Shown piece by piece: positions 10,733 to 25,412 of a DNA stretch of 64,000 nt (within the stretch, counting starts at the first letter, position 1; each line of letters starts with the position of its first letter). The notes under the pieces were generated by a model, which did not search any database, had not been told where the DNA came from, and worked only from the letters and a program-made list of their open reading frames with translations. Source of the DNA: Sycon ciliatum (lineage: Eukaryota; Porifera; Calcarea; Leucosolenida; Sycettidae); the NCBI RefSeq assembly GCF_964019385.1, contig NC_088650.1, positions 21,709,502 to 21,773,501 of the forward strand, read 5' to 3'. Made by a program: the position numbers and the translations under genes.

Positions 10733-13700
10733 TTGCGACTAAACTATTCACAGCAGTGCAAAATTTTCTAGGTCACTGAAAGCGGGTGCCAGCGCCCTAG
10801 AAGCAAACTAAAAATGAAACCAATGCGACCACTGAAATTACAGCTGGGTCATGTTATAGAGAGGTACGTTGAAATTGAAAGGTCAGCACAAATGGTCAAA
10901 ATCCAACATTTTCTCACCTTTCTGCCTGTTCGCAGCTCAGAAAATGATAATGACCATCCTTATCTCGTTGTGTGGCTGGACATAGAAAATAGCACCATGA
11001 AAAAGAGCCACATTTCTCTAAAGAACTCGCCCAGGGCTGCTAAAAGCTGAAAAAGAACCTATCTAGAAGTTTGGGGCTTTTTACCCGTGAATCTTCACTT
11101 TGCGACTAAACTATTCACAGCAGTGCCAAATTTTCTGGGTCACTGATTGTGGGTGCCAGCGCCCTACAAGCAAACCAAAAATGAAACCAATGCGACCGCT
11201 GACATTACAGCTGGGTCATGTTATAGAGAGGTACGTTGAAATTGAAAGGTCAGCACAAATGGTTAAAATCCGACATTTTCTCACCTTTCTGCCCGTTCGC
11301 AGCCTAGAAAATGACAATGACCATCCTCATCTCCTTGGTTAGCTGTACATAGACAAGAGCACCAAGAAAAAGACCCACATTTCTCTAAAGAACTCGCAAA
11401 GGGCTGCTGAAAGCTGAAAAAGAACCTATCTAGAAGTTTGGGGCTTTTTACCCGTGAATCTTCACTTTGCGACTAAACTATTCACAGCAGTGCCAAATTT
11501 TAAGGGTCACTGATTGTGGGTGCCAGCGCCCTACAAGCAAACCAAAAATGAAACCAATGCGACCGCTGACATTACAGCTAGGTCATGTTATAGAGAGGTA
11601 CGTGGAAATTGAAAGGTCAGCACAAATGGTCAAAATCCGACATTTTCTCACCTTTCTGCCCGTTCGCAGCTCAGAAAATGATAATGACCATCCTTATCTC
11701 GTTGTGTGGCTGGACATAGAAAATAGCACCATGAAAAAGAGCAACATTTCTCTAAAGAACTCGCCCAGGGCTGCTGAAAGCTGAAAAAGAACCTATCTAG
11801 AAGTTTGGGGCTTTTTACCCGTGAATCTTCAATTTGCGACTAAACTATTCACAGCAGTGCCAAATTTTTAGGGTCACTAATTGTGGGTGCCAGCGCCCTA
11901 CAAGCAAACCAAAAATGAAACCAATGCGACCACTGAAATTACAGCTGGGTCATGTTATAGAGAGGTACGTTGAAATTGAAAGGTCAGCACACATGGTCAA
12001 AATCCGACATTTTCTCACCTTTCTGCCCGTTCGAAGCTCAGAAAATGACAATGACCATCCTCATCTCGTTTTGTAGCTGGACATAGAAAATAGCACCATG
12101 AAAAAGAGCCACATTTCTCTAAAGAACTCGCCCAGGGCTGCTAAAAGCTGAAAAAGAACCTATCTAGAAGTTTGGGGCTTTTTACCCGTGAATCTTCACT
12201 TTGCGACTAAACTATTCACAGCAGTGCCAAATTTTTAGGGTCACTGATTGTGGGTGCCAGCGCCCTACAAGCAAACCAAAAATGAAACCAATGCGACCGC
12301 TGACATTACAGCTGGGTCATGTTATAGAGAGGTACGTTGAAATTGAAAGGTCAGCACAAATGGTTAAAATCCGACATTTTCTCACCTTTCTGCCCGTTCG
12401 CAGCCTAGAAAATGACAATGACCATCCTCATCTCCTTGGTTAGCTGGACATAGACAAGAGCACCAAGAAAAAGACCCACATTTCTCTAAAGAACTCGCAA
12501 AGGGCTGCTGAAAGCTGAAAAAGAACCTATCTAGAAGTTTGGGGCTTTTTACCCGTGAATCTTCACTTTGCGACTAAACTATTCACAGCAGTGCCAAATT
12601 TTCTGGGTCACTGAATGCGGGTGGCAGCGCCCTACAAGCAAACCAAAAATGAAACCAATGCGACCGCTGACATTACAGCTGGGTCATGTTATAGAGAGGT
12701 ACGTTGAAATTGAAAGGTCAGCACAAATGGTCAAAATCCGACATTTTCTCACCTTTCTGCCTGTTCGCAGCTTAGAAAATGACAATGACCATCCTCATCT
12801 CGTTAGTTAGCTGGACATAGACAAGAGCACCATGAAAAAGAGTCACATTTCTCTAAAGAACTCGCCCAGGGCTGCTGAAAGCTGAAAAAGAACCTATCTA
12901 GAAGTTTGGGGCTTTTTACCCGTGAATATTCACTTTGCGACTAAACTATTCACAGCAGTGCCAAATTTTCTGGGTCACTGAATGCGGGTGCCAGCGCCCT
13001 ACAAGCAAACCAAAAATGAAACCAATGCGACCACTGAAATTACAGCTGGGTCATGTTATAGAGAGGTACCCTTGAAATTGAGAGGTCAGCACAAATGGTC
13101 AAAATCCGACATTTTCTCACCTTTCTGCCCGTTCGAAGCTCAGAAAATGACAATGACCATCCTCATCTCGTTGTGTAGCTGGACATAGAAAATAGCACCA
13201 TGAAAAAGAGCCACATTTCTCTAAAGAACTCGCCCAGGGCTGCTGAAAGCTGATAAAGAACCTATCTAGAAGTTTGGGGCTTTTTACCCGTGAATCTTCA
13301 CTTTGCGACTAAACTATTCACAGCAGTGCCAAATTTTCTAGGTCACTGAATGCGGGTGCCAGCGCCCTAGAAGCAAACTAAAAATGAAACCAATGCAACC
13401 ACTGAAATTACAGCTGGGTCATGTTATAGAGAGGTCCGTTGAAATTGAAAGGTCAGCACAAATGGTCAAAATCCGACATTTTCTCACCTTTCTGCCCGTT
13501 CGCAGCTCAGAAAATGATAATGACCATCCTTATCTCGTTGTGTGGCTGGACATAGAAAATAGCACCATGAAAAAGAGCCACATTTCTACAAAGAACTCGC
13601 CCAGGGCTGCTAAAAGCTGAAAAGAACCTATCTAGAAGTTTGGGGCTTTTTACCCATGAATCTTCACTTTGCGACTAAACTATTCACAGCAGTGCCAAAT

Positions 13701-16237
13701 TTTTAGGGTCACTGATTGTGGGTGCCAGCGCCCTACAAGCAGACCAAAAATGAAACCAATGCGACCGCTGACATTACAGCTGGGTCATGTTATAGAGAGG
13801 TACGTTGAAATTGAAAGGTCAGCACAAATGGTTAAAATCCGACATTTTCTCACCTTTCTGCCCGTTCGCAGCTTAGAAAATGACAATGACCATCCTCATC
13901 TCGTTGGTTAGCTGGACATAGACAAGAGCACCAAGAAAAAGACCCACATTTCTCTAAAGAACTCGCAAAGGGCTGCTGAAAGCTGAAAAAGAACCTTTCT
14001 AGAAGTTTGGGGCTTTTTACCCGTGAATCTTCACTTTGCGACTAAACTATTCACAGCAGTGCCAAATTTTTAGGGTCACTGATTGTGCGTGCCAGCGCCC
14101 TACAAGGAAACCAAAAATGAAACCAATGCGACCGCTAACATTACAGCTGGGTCATGTTATAGAGAGGTACGTGGAAATTGAAAGGTCAGCACAAATGGTC
14201 AAAATCCGACATTTTCTCACCTTTCTGCCCGTTCGAAGCTCAGAAAATGACAATGACCATCCTCATCTCGTTGTGTAGCTGGACATAGAAAATAGCACCA
14301 TGAAAAAGAGCCACATTTCTCTAAAGAACTCGCCCAGGGCTGCTGAAAGCTGAAAAAGAACCTATCTAGAAGTTTGGGGCATTTTACCCGTGAATCTTCA
14401 CTTTGCGACTAAACTATTCACAGCAGTGCCTAATTTTTAGGGTCACTGATTGTGGGTGCCAGCACCCTACAAGCAAACCCAAAATGAAACCAATGCGACC
14501 GCTGACATTACAGCTGGGTCATGTTATAGAGAGGTACGTGGAAATTGAAAGGTCAGCACAAATTGTCAAAATCCGACATTTTCTCACCTTTCTGCCTGTT
14601 CGCAGCTTAGAAAATGACAATGACCATCCTCATCTGGTTGGTTAGCTGGATATAGACAAGAGCACCATGAAAAAGAGTCACATTTCTCTAAAGAACTCGC
14701 CCAGGGCTGCTGAAAGCTGAAAAAGAACCTATCTAGAAGTTTGGGGCTTTTTACCCGTGAATCTTCACTTTGCGACTAAACTATTCACAGCAGTGCCAAA
14801 TTTTCTGGGTCACTGAATGTGGGTGCCAGCGCCCTACAAGCAAACCAAAAATCAAACCAATGCGACCACTGAAATTACAGCTGGGTCATGTTATAGAGAG
14901 GTGCGTTGAAATTGAAAGGTCAGCACAAATGGTCAAAATCCGACATTTTCTCACCTTTCTGCCCGTTCGCAGCTGAGAAAATGACAATGACCATACTCAT
15001 CTCCTTGTGTAGCTGGACATAGAATATAGCACCATGAAAAAGAGCCACATTTCTCTAAAGAACTCACCCAGGGCTGCTGAAAGCTGAGAAAGAACCTATC
15101 TAGAAGTTTGGGGCTTTTTACCCGTGAATCTTCACTTTGCGACTAAACTATTCACAGCAGTGCCAAATTTTAAGGGTCACTGATTGTGGGTGCCAGCACC
15201 CTACAAGCAAACCAAAAATGAAACCAATGCGACCGCTGACATTACAGCTGGGTCATGTTATAGAGAGGTACGTGGAAATTGAAAGGTCAGCACAAATGGT
15301 CAAAATCCGACATTTTCTCACCTTTCTGCCCGTTCGAAGCTCAGAAAATGACAATGACCATCCTCATCTCGTTTTGTAGCTGGACATAGAAAATAGCACC
15401 ATGAAAAAGAGTCACATTTCTCTAAAGAACTCGCCCAGGGCTGCTGAAAGCTGAAAAAGAACCTATCTAGAAGTTTGGGGCTTTTTACCCGTGAATCTTC
15501 ACTTTGCGACTAAACTATTCACAGCAGTGCCAAATTTTCTGGGTCACTGAATGTGGGTGCCAGCGCCCTACAAGCAAACCAAAAATCAAACCAATGCGAC
15601 CACTGAAATTACAGCTGGGTCATGTTATAGAGAGGTGCGTTGAAATTGAAAGGTCAGCACAAATGGTCAAAATCCGACATTTTCTCACCTTTCTGCCCGT
15701 TCGCAGCTGAGAAAATGACAATGACCATACTCATCTCCTTGTGTAGCTGGACATAGAATATAGCACCATGAAAAAGAGCCACATTTCTCTAAAGAACTCA
15801 CCCAGGGCTGCTGAAAGCTGAGAAAGAACCTATCTAGAAGTTTGGGGCTTTTTACCCGTGAATCTTCACTTTGCGACTAAACTATTCACAGCAGTGCCAA
15901 ATTTTAAGGGTCACTGATTGTGGGTGCCAGCACCCTACAAGCAAACCAAAAATGAAACCAATGCGACCGCTGACATTACAGCTGGGTCATGTTATAGAGA
16001 GGTACGTGGAAATTGAAAGGTCAGCACAAATGGTCAAAATCCGACATTTTCTCACCTTTCTGCCCGTTCGAAGCTCAGAAAATGACAATGACCATCCTCA
16101 TCTCGTTTTGTAGCTGGACATAGAAAATAGCACCATGAAAAAGAGCCACATTTCTCTAAAGAACTCGCCCAGGGCTGCTGAAAGCTGAAAAAGAACCTAT
16201 CTAGAAGTTTGGGGCTTTTTACCCGTGAATCTTCACT
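10733..16237. repeat. HOR copy 2 (14-type) with doubled l-m
   Basis: Starts: 10733 b', 11100 c/e hybrid, 11467 c'', 11834 d, 12201 e, 12568 f, 12935 g, 13303 h, 13669 i, 14036 j, 14403 k, 14770 l, 15137 m, 15504 l, 15871 m. The 14-type is defined by b' (GTGCAAAATTTTC) followed by two monomers. The first has a c-like front and an e tail. The second has an AATTTTAAGGG front and the c markers CAGCTAGGTC and GAGCAACATTTC. The j tail has a private GGGGCATTTTACC near 14387, shared in this window only with copy 4. Confidence 0.9.
14770..16237. repeat. Tandem duplication of the l-m pair (734 bp x2)
   Basis: Units 14770-15503 and 15504-16237 are almost identical. The visible difference is AGAGTCACATTTC in the first m against AGAGCCACATTTC in the second. 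Both l copies have AATCAAACC, GTGCGTTG, CAGCTGAG, CCATACTC, AGAATATAGC and GCTGAGAAAG. The other HOR copies have a single l-m pair, so this duplication is recent. Confidence 0.92.
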
Positions 16238-19200
16238 TTGCGACTAAACTATTCACAGCAGTGCCAAATTTTCTGGGTCACTGAATGCGGGTGCAAGCGC
16301 CCTACAAGCAAACCAAAAATGAAACCAATGCGACCACTGAAATTACAGCTGGGTCACGTTATAGAGAGGTACGTCGAAATTGAAAGGTCAGCACAAATGG
16401 TCAAAATCCGACATTTTCTAACCTTTCTGCCCGTTCGCAGCTCAGAAAATGAAAATGACCATCCTCATCTCCTTGTGTAGCTGGACATAGAAAATAGCAC
16501 CATGAAAAAGAGCCACATTTCTCTAAAGAACTCACCCAGGGCTGCTGAAAGCTGAAAAAGAACCTATCTAGAAGTTTTGGGCTTTTTACCCGTGAATCTT
16601 CACTTTGCGACTAAACTATTCACAGCAGTGTAAAATTTTCTAGGTCACTGAAAGCGGGTGCCAGCGCCCTAGAAGCAAACTAAAAATGAAACCAATGCGA
16701 CCACTGAAATTACAGCTGGGTCATGTTATAGAGAGGTACGTTGAAATTGAAAGGTCAGCACAAATGGTCAAAATCCAACATTTTCTCACCTTTCTGCCTG
16801 TTCGCAGCTCAGAAAATGATAATGACCATCCTTATCTCGTTGTGTGGCTGAACATAGAAAATAGCACCATGAAAAAGAGCCACATTTCTCTAAAGAACTC
16901 GCCCAGGGCTGCTAAAAGCTGAAAAAGAACCTATCTAGAAGTTTGGGGCTTTTTACCCGTGAATCTTCACTTTGCGACTAAACTATTCACAGCAGTGCCA
17001 AATTTTCTGGGTCACTGATTGTGGGTGCCAGCGCCCTACAAGCAAACCAAAAATGAAACCAATGCGACCGCTGACATTACAGCTAGGTCATGTTATAGAG
17101 AGGTACGTGGAAATTGAAAGGTCAGCACAAATGGTCAAAATCCGACATTTTCTCACCTTTCTGCCCGTTCGCAGCTCAGAAAATGATAATGACCATCCTT
17201 ATCTCGTTGTGTGGCTGGACATAGAAAATAGCACCATGAAAAAGAGCAACATTTCTCTAAAGAACTCGCCCAGGGCTGCTGAAAGCTGAAAAAGAACCTA
17301 TCTAGAAGTTTGGGGCTTTTTACCCGTGAATCTTCAATTTGCGACTAAACTATTCACAGCAGTGCCAAATTTTTAGGGTCACTAATTGTGGGTGCCAGCG
17401 CCCTACAAGCAAACCAAAAATGAAACCAATGCGACCACTGAAATTACAGCTGGGTCATGTTATAGAGAGGTACGTTGAAATTGAAAGGTCAGCACACATG
17501 GTCAAAATCCGACATTTTCTCACCTTTCTGCCCGTTCGAAGCTCAGAAAATGACAATGACCATCCTCATCTCGTTTTGTAGCTGGACATAGAAAATAGCA
17601 CCATGAAAAAGAGCCACATTTCTCTAAAGAACTCGCCCAGGGCTGCTAAAAGCTGAAAAAGAACCTATCTAGAAGTTTGGGGCTTTTTACCCGTGAATCT
17701 TCACTTTGCGACTAAACTATTCACAGCAGTGCCAAATTTTTAGGGTCACTGATTGTGGGTGCCAGCGCCCTACAAGCAAACCAAAAATGAAACCAATGCG
17801 ACCGCTGACATTACAGCTGGGTCATGTTATAGAGAGGTACGTTGAAATTGAAAGGTCAGCACAAATGGTTAAAATCCGACATTTTCTCACCTTTCTGCCC
17901 GTTCGCAGCCTAGAAAATGACAATGACCATCCTCATCTCCTTGGTTAGCTGGACATAGACAAGAGCACCAAGAAAAAGACCCACATTTCTCTAAAGAACT
18001 CGCAAAGGGCTGCTGAAAGCTGAAAAAGAACCTATCTAGAAGTTTGGGGCTTTTTACCCGTGAATCTTCACTTTGCGACTAAACTATTCACAGCAGTGCC
18101 AAATTTTCTGGGTCACTGAATGCGGGTGGCAGCGCCCTACAAGCAAACCAAAAATGAAACCAATACGACCGCTGACATTACAGCTGGGTCATGTTATAGA
18201 GAGGTACGTTGAAATTGAAAGGTCAGCACAAATGGTCAAAATCCGACATTTTCTCACCTTTCTGCCTGTTCGCAGCTTAGAAAATGACAATGACCATCCT
18301 CATCTCGTTAGTTAGCTGGACATAGACAAGAGCACCATGAAAAAGAGTCACATTTCTCTAAAGAACTCGCCCAGGGCTGCTGAAAGCTGAAAAAGAACCT
18401 ATCTAGAAGTTTGGGGCTTTTTACCCGTGAATATTCACTTTGCGACTAAACTATTCACAGCAGTGCCAAATTTTCTGGGTCACTGAATGCGGGTGCCAGC
18501 GCCCTACAAGCAAACCAAAAATGAAACCAATGCGACCACTGAAATTACAGCTGGGTCATGTTATAGAGAGGTACCCTTGAAATTGAGAGGTCAGCACAAA
18601 TGGTCAAAATCCGACATTTTCTCACCTTTCTGCCCGTTCGAAGCTCAGAAAATGACAATGACCATCCTCATCTCGTTGTGTAGCTGGACATAGAAAATAG
18701 CACCATGAAAAAGAGCCACATTTCTCTAAAGAACTCGCCCAGGGCTGCTGAAAGCTGATAAAGAACCTATCTAGAAGTTTGGGGCTTTTTACCCGTGAAT
18801 CTTCACTTTGCGACTAAACTATTCACAGCAGTGCCAAATTTTCTAGGTCACTAAATGCGGGTGCCAGCGCCCTAGAAGCAAACTAAAAATGAAACCAATG
18901 CAACCACTGAAATTACAGCTGGGTCATGTTATAGAGAGGTCCGTTGAAATTGAAAGGTCAGCACAAATGGTCAAAATCCGACATTTTCTCACCTTTCTGC
19001 CCGTTCGCAGCTCAGAAAATGATAATGACCATCCTTATCTCGTTGTGTGGCTGGACATAGAAAATAGCACCATGAAAAAGAGCCACATTTCTACAAAGAA
19101 CTCGCCCAGGGCTGCTAAAAGCTGAAAAGAACCTATCTAGAAGTTTGGGGCTTTTTACCCATGAATCTTCACTTTGCGACTAAACTATTCACAGCAGTGC

Positions 19201-21008
19201 CAAATTTTTAGGGTCACTGATTGTGGGTGCCAGCGCCCTACAAGCAGACCAAAAATGAAACCAATGCGACCGCTGACATTACAGCTGGGTCATGTTATAG
19301 AGAGGTACGTTGAAATTGAAAGGTCAGCACAAATGGTTAAAATCCGACATTTTCTCACCTTTCTGCCCGTTCGCAGCTTAGAAAATGACAATGACCATCC
19401 TCATCTCGTTGGTTAGCTGGACATAGACAAGAGCACCAAGAAAAAGACCCACATTTCTCTAAAGAACTCGCAAAGGGCTGCTGAAAGCTGAAAAAGAACC
19501 TTTCTAGAAGTTTGGGGCTTTTTACCCGTGAATCTTCACTTTGCGACTAAACTATTCACAGCAGTGCCAAATTTTTAGGGTCACTGATTGTGCGTGCCAG
19601 CGCCCTACAAGGAAACCAAAAATGAAACCAATGCGACCGCTAACATTACAGCTGGGTCATGTTATAGAGAGGTACGTTGAAATTGAAAGGTCAGCACAAA
19701 TGGTCAAAATCCGACATTTTCTCACCTTTCTGCCCGTTCGAAGCTCAGAAAATGACAATGACCATCCTCATCTCGTTGTGTAGCTGGACATAGAAAATAG
19801 CACCATGAAAAAGAGCCACATTTCTCTAAAGAACTCGCCCAGGGCTGCTGAAAGCTGAAAAAGAACCTATCTAGAAGTTTGGGGCTTTTTACCCGTGAAT
19901 CTTCACTTTGCGACTAAACTATTCACAGCAGTGCCTAATTTTTAGGGTCACTGATTGTGGGTGCCAGCACCCTACAAGCAAACCCAAAATGAAACCAATG
20001 CGACCGCTGACATTACAGCTGGGTCATGTTATAGAGAGGTACGTGGAAATTGAAAGGTCAGCACAAATTGTCAAAATCCGACATTTTCTCACCTTTCTGC
20101 CTGTTCGCAGCTTAGAAAATGACAATGACCATCCTCATCTGGTTGGTTAGCTGGATATAGACAAGAGCACCATGAAAAAGAGTCACATTTCTCTAAAGAA
20201 CTCGCCCAGGGCTGCTGAAAGCTGAAAAAGAACCTATCTAGAAGTTTGGGGCTTTTTACCCGTGAATCTTCACTTTGCGACTAAACTATTCACAGCAGTG
20301 CCAAATTTTCTGGGTCACTGAATGTGGGTGCCAGCGCCCTACAAGCAAACCAAAAATCAAACCAATGCGACCACTGAAATTACAGCTGGGTCATGTTATA
20401 GAGAGGTGCGTTGAAATTGAAAGGTCAGCACAAATGGTCAAAATCCGACATTTTCTCACCTTTCTGCCCGTTCGCAGCTGAGAAAATGACAATGACCATA
20501 CTCATCTCCTTGTGTAGCTGGACATAGAATATAGCACCATGAAAAAGAGCCACATTTCTCTAAAGAACTCACCCAGGGCTGCTGAAAGCTGAGAAAGAAC
20601 CTATCTAGAAGTTTGGGGCTTTTTACCCGTGAATCTTCACTTTGCGACTAAACTATTCACAGCAGTGCCAAATTTTAAGGGTCACTGATTGTGGGTGCCA
20701 GCACCCTACAAGCAAACCAAAAATGAAACCAATGCGACCGCTGACATTACAGCTGGGTCATGTTATAGAGAGGTACGTGGAAATTGAAAGGTCAGCACAA
20801 ATGGTCAAAATCCGACATTTTCTCACCTTTCTGCCCGTTCGAAGCTCAGAAAATGACAATGACCATCCTCATCTCGTTTTGTAGCTGGACATAGAAAATA
20901 GCACCATGAAAAAGAGCCACATTTCTCTAAAGAACTCGCCCAGGGCTGCTGAAAGCTGAAAAAGAACCTATCTAGAAGTTTGGGGCTTTTTACCCGTGAA
21001 TCTTCACT
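16238..21008. repeat. HOR copy 3: complete canonical 13-mer, 4771 bp
   Basis: This is the best reference unit. Starts and short markers: 16238 a (GGTGCAAGCGCC, TTTTCTAACC); 16605 b (GTGTAAAATTTTC, ATCCAACATT); 16972 c (CAGCTAGGTC, GAGCAACATTTC); 17339 d (CACTAATTGTG, CACACATGG, GTTTTGTAG, GCTAAAAGC); 17706 e (GGTTAAAATCC, CAGCCTAG, GCAAAGGGC); 18073 f (GGTGGCAG, ATACGACC, GTTAGTTAG, tail GAATATTCAC); 18440 g (GTACCCTTG, ATTGAGAGG, GCTGATAAAG); 18808 h (GAGGTCCGTTG, ATTTCTACAAAG); 19174 i (AAGCAGACC); 19541 j (TTGTGCGTGCC, CGCTAACATT); 19908 k (GTGCCTAATTTTT, AAATTGTCAAAA, CTGGTTGG); 20275 l (GTGCGTTG, CAGCTGAG, AGAATATAGC); 20642 m (AATTTTAAGGG with AGCACCC). The 368-bp g and 366-bp h cancel, so the unit is exactly 13 x 367. 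Confidence 0.93.
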
Positions 21009-23944
21009 TTGCGACTAAACTATTCACAGCAGTGCCAAATTTTCTGGGTCACTGAATGCGGGTGCAAGCGCCCTACAAGCAAACCAAAAATGAAACCAAT
21101 GCGACCACTGAAATTACAGCTGGGTCACGTTATAGAGAGGTACGTCGAAATTGAAAGGTCAGCACAAATGGTCAAAATCCGACATTTTCTAACCTTTCTG
21201 CCCGTTCGCAGCTCAGAAAATGAAAATGACCATCCTCATCTCCTTGTGTAGCTGGACATAGAAAATAGCACCATGAAAAAGAGCCACATTTCTCTAAAGA
21301 ACTCACCCAGGGCTGCTGAAAGCTGAAAAAGAACCTATCTAGAAGTTTTGGGCTTTTTACCCGTGAATCTTCACTTTGCGACTAAACTATTCACAGCAGT
21401 GCAAAATTTTCTAGGTCACTGAAAGCGGGTGCCAGCGCCCTAGAAGCAAACTAAAAATGAAACCAATGCGACCACTGAAATTACAGCTGGGTCATGTTAT
21501 AGAGAGGTACGTTGAAATTGAAAGGTCAGCACAAATGGTCAAAATCCAACATTTTCTCACCTTTCTGCCTGTTCGCAGCTCAGAAAATGATAATGACCAT
21601 CCTTATCTCGTTGTGTGGCTGGACATAGAAAATAGCACCATGAAAAAGAGCCACATTTCTCTAAAGAACTCGCCCAGGGCTGCTAAAAGCTGAAAAAGAA
21701 CCTATCTAGAAGTTTGGGGCTTTTTACCCGTGAATCTTCACTTTGCGACTAAACTATTCACAGCAGTGCCAAATTTTCTGGGTCACTGATTGTGGGTGCC
21801 AGCGCCCTACAAGCAAACCAAAAATGAAACCAATGCGACCGCTGACATTACAGCTGGGTCATGTTATAGAGAGGTACGTTGAAATTGAAAGGTCAGCACA
21901 AATGGTTAAAATCCGACATTTTCTCACCTTTCTGCCCGTTCGCAGCCTAGAAAATGACAATGACCATCCTCATCTCCTTGGTTAGCTGGACATAGACAAG
22001 AGCACCAAGAAAAAGACCCACATTTCTCTAAAGAACTCGCAAAGGGCTGCTGAAAGCTGAAAAAGAACCTATCTAGAAGTTTGGGGCTTTTTACCCGTGA
22101 ATCTTCACTTTGCGACTAAACTATTCACAGCAGTGCCAAATTTTAAGGGTCACTGATTGTGGGTGCCAGCGCCCTACAAGCAAACCAAAAATGAAACCAA
22201 TGCGACCGCTGACATTACAGCTAGGTCATGTTATAGAGAGGTACGTGGAAATTGAAAGGTCAGCACAAATGGTCAAAATCCGACATTTTCTCACCTCTCT
22301 GCCCGTTCGCAGCTCAGAAAATGATAATGACCATCCTTATCTCGTTGTGTGGCTGGACATAGAAAATAGCACCATGAAAAAGAGCAACATTTCTCTAAAG
22401 AACTCGCCCAGGGCTGCTGAAAGCTGAAAAAGAACCTATCTAGAAGTTTGGGGCTTTTTACCCGTGAATCTTCAATTTGCGACTAAACTATTCACAGCAG
22501 TGCCAAATTTTTAGGGTCACTAATTGTGGGTGCCAGCGCCCTACAAGCAAACCAAAAATGAAACCAATGCGACCACTGAAATTACAGCTGGGTCATGTTA
22601 TAGAGAGGTACGTTGAAATTGAAAGGTCAGCACACATGGTCAAAATCCGACATTTTCTCACCTTTCTGCCCGTTCGAAGCTCAGAAAATGACAATGACCA
22701 TCCTCATCTCGTTTTGTAGCTGGACATAGAAAATAGCACCATGAAAAAGAGCCACATTTCTCTAAAGAACTCGCCCAGGGCTGCTGAAAGCTGAAAAAGA
22801 ACCTATCTAGAAGTTTGGGGCATTTTACCCGTGAATCTTCACTTTGCGACTAAACTATTCACAGCAGTGCCTAATTTTTAGGGTCACTGATTGTGGGTGC
22901 CAGCACCCTACAAGCAAACCCAAAATGAAACCAATGCGACCGCTGACATTACAGCTGGGTCATGTTATAGAGAGGTACGTGGAAATTGAAAGGTCAGCAC
23001 AAATTGTCAAAATCCGACATTTTCTCACCTTTCTGCCTGTTCGCAGCTTAGAAAATGACAATGACCATCCTCATCTGGTTGGTTAGCTGGATATAGACAA
23101 GAGCACCATGAAAAAGAGTCACATTTCTCTAAAGAACTCGCCCAGGGCTGCTGAAAGCTGAAAAAGAACCTATCTAGAAGTTTGGGGCTTTTTACCCGTG
23201 AATCTTCACTTTGCGACTAAACTATTCACAGCAGTGCCAAATTTTCTGGGTCACTGAATGTGGGTGCCAGCGCCCTACAAGCAAACCAAAAATCAAACCA
23301 ATGCGACCACTGAAATTACAGCTGGGTCATGTTATAGAGAGGTGCGTTGAAATTGAAAGGTCAGCACAAATGGTCAAAATCCGACATTTTCTCACCTTTC
23401 TGCCCGTTCGCAGCTGAGAAAATGACAATGACCATACTCATCTCCTTGTGTAGCTGGACATAGAATATAGCACCATGAAAAAGAGCCACATTTCTCTAAA
23501 GAACTCACCCAGGGCTGCTGAAAGCTGAGAAAGAACCTATCTAGAAGTTTGGGGCTTTTTACCCGTGAATCTTCACTTTGCGACTAAACTATTCACAGCA
23601 GTGCCAAATTTTAAGGGTCACTGATTGTGGGTGCCAGCACCCTACAAGCAAACCAAAAATGAAACCAATGCGACCGCTGACATTACAGCTGGGTCATGTT
23701 ATAGAGAGGTACGTGGAAATTGAAAGGTCAGCACAAATGGTCAAAATCCGACATTTTCTCACCTTTCTGCCCGTTCGAAGCTCAGAAAATGACAATGACC
23801 ATCCTCATCTCGTTTTGTAGCTGGACATAGAAAATAGCACCATGAAAAAGAGCCACATTTCTCTAAAGAACTCGCCCAGGGCTGCTGAAAGCTGAAAAAG
23901 AACCTATCTAGAAGTTTGGGGCTTTTTACCCGTGAATCTTCACT
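21009..23944. repeat. HOR copy 4 (14-type) lacking e-j, 8-mer of 2936 bp
   Basis: Starts: 21009 a, 21376 b', 21743 c/e, 22110 c'', 22477 d(front)/j(tail), 22844 k, 23211 l, 23578 m. The missing block is e-f-g-h-i-j. Everything else follows the 14-type seen in copies 2 and 6. The monomer at 22110 has a private CACCTCTCTGCC instead of CACCTTTCTGCC. Confidence 0.92.
22714..22786. other. Mapped exchange interval of the e-j deletion
   Basis: Within the monomer at 22477, the d-specific T at 22714 (GTTTTGTAG) is still present, but at 22786 the base is G (GCTGAAAGC), not the d-specific A (GCTAAAAGC). The monomer ends with GGGGCATTTTACC, otherwise found only in the j of copy 2 (near 14387). The d-to-j crossover therefore lies in this 72-bp interval, and the j parent belonged to the copy-2 lineage. 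Confidence 0.82.
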
Positions 23945-25412
23945 TTGCGACTAAACTATTCACAGCAGTGCCAAATTTTCTGGGTCACTGAATGCGGGTG
24001 CAAGCGCCCTACAAGCAAACCAAAAATGAAACCAATGCGACCACTGAAATTACAGCTGGGTCACGTTATAGAGAGGTACGTCGAAATTGAAAGGTCAGCA
24101 CAAATGGTCAAAATCCGACATTTTCTAACCTTTCTGCCCGTTCGCAGCTCAGAAAATGAAAATGACCATCCTCATCTCCTTGTGTAGCTGGACATAGAAA
24201 ATAGCACCATGAAAAAGAGCCACATTTCTCTAAAGAACTCACCCAGGGCTGCTGAAAGCTGAAAAAGAACCTATCTAGAAGTTTTGGGCTTTTTACCCGT
24301 GAATCTTCACTTTGCGACTAAACTATTCACAGCAGTGTAAAATTTTCTAGGTCACTGAAAGCGGGTGCCAGCGCCCTAGAAGCAAACTAAAAATGAAACC
24401 AATGCGACCACTGAAATTACAGCTGGGTCATGTTATAGAGAGGTACGTTGAAATTGAAAGGTCAGCACAAATGGTCAAAATCCAACATTTTCTCACCTTT
24501 CTGCCTGTTCGCAGCTCAGAAAATGATAATGACCATCCTTATCTCGTTGTGTGGCTGAACATAGAAAATAGCACCATGAAAAAGAGCCACATTTCTCTAA
24601 AGAACTCGCCCAGGGCTGCTAAAAGCTGAAAAAGAACCTATCTAGAAGTTTGGGGCTTTTTACCCGTGAATCTTCACTTTGCGACTAAACTATTCACAGC
24701 AGTGCCAAATTTTCTGGGTCACTGATTGTGGGTGCCAGCGCCCTACAAGCAAACCAAAAATGAAACCAATGCGACCGCTGACATTACAGCTAGGTCATGT
24801 TATAGAGAGGTACGTGGAAATTGAAAGGTCAGCACAAATGGTCAAAATCCGACATTTTCTCACCTTTCTGCCCGTTCGCAGCTCAGAAAATGATAATGAC
24901 CATCCTTATCTCGTTGTGTGGCTGGACATAGAAAATAGCACCATGAAAAAGAGCAACATTTCTCTAAAGAACTCGCCCAGGGCTGCTGAAAGCTGAAAAA
25001 GAACCTATCTAGAAGTTTGGGGCTTTTTACCCGTGAATCTTCAATTTGCGACTAAACTATTCACAGCAGTGCCAAATTTTTAGGGTCACTAATTGTGGGT
25101 GCCAGCGCCCTACAAGCAAACCAAAAATGAAACCAATGCGACCACTGAAATTACAGCTGGGTCATGTTATAGAGAGGTACGTTGAAATTGAAAGGTCAGC
25201 ACACATGGTCAAAATCCGACATTTTCTCACCTTTCTGCCCGTTCGAAGCTCAGAAAATGACAATGACCATCCTCATCTCGTTTTGTAGCTGGACATAGAA
25301 AATAGCACCATGAAAAAGAGCCACATTTCTCTAAAGAACTCGCCCAGGGCTGCTAAAAGCTGAAAAAGAACCTATCTAGAAGTTTGGGGCTTTTTACCCG
25401 TGAATCTTCACT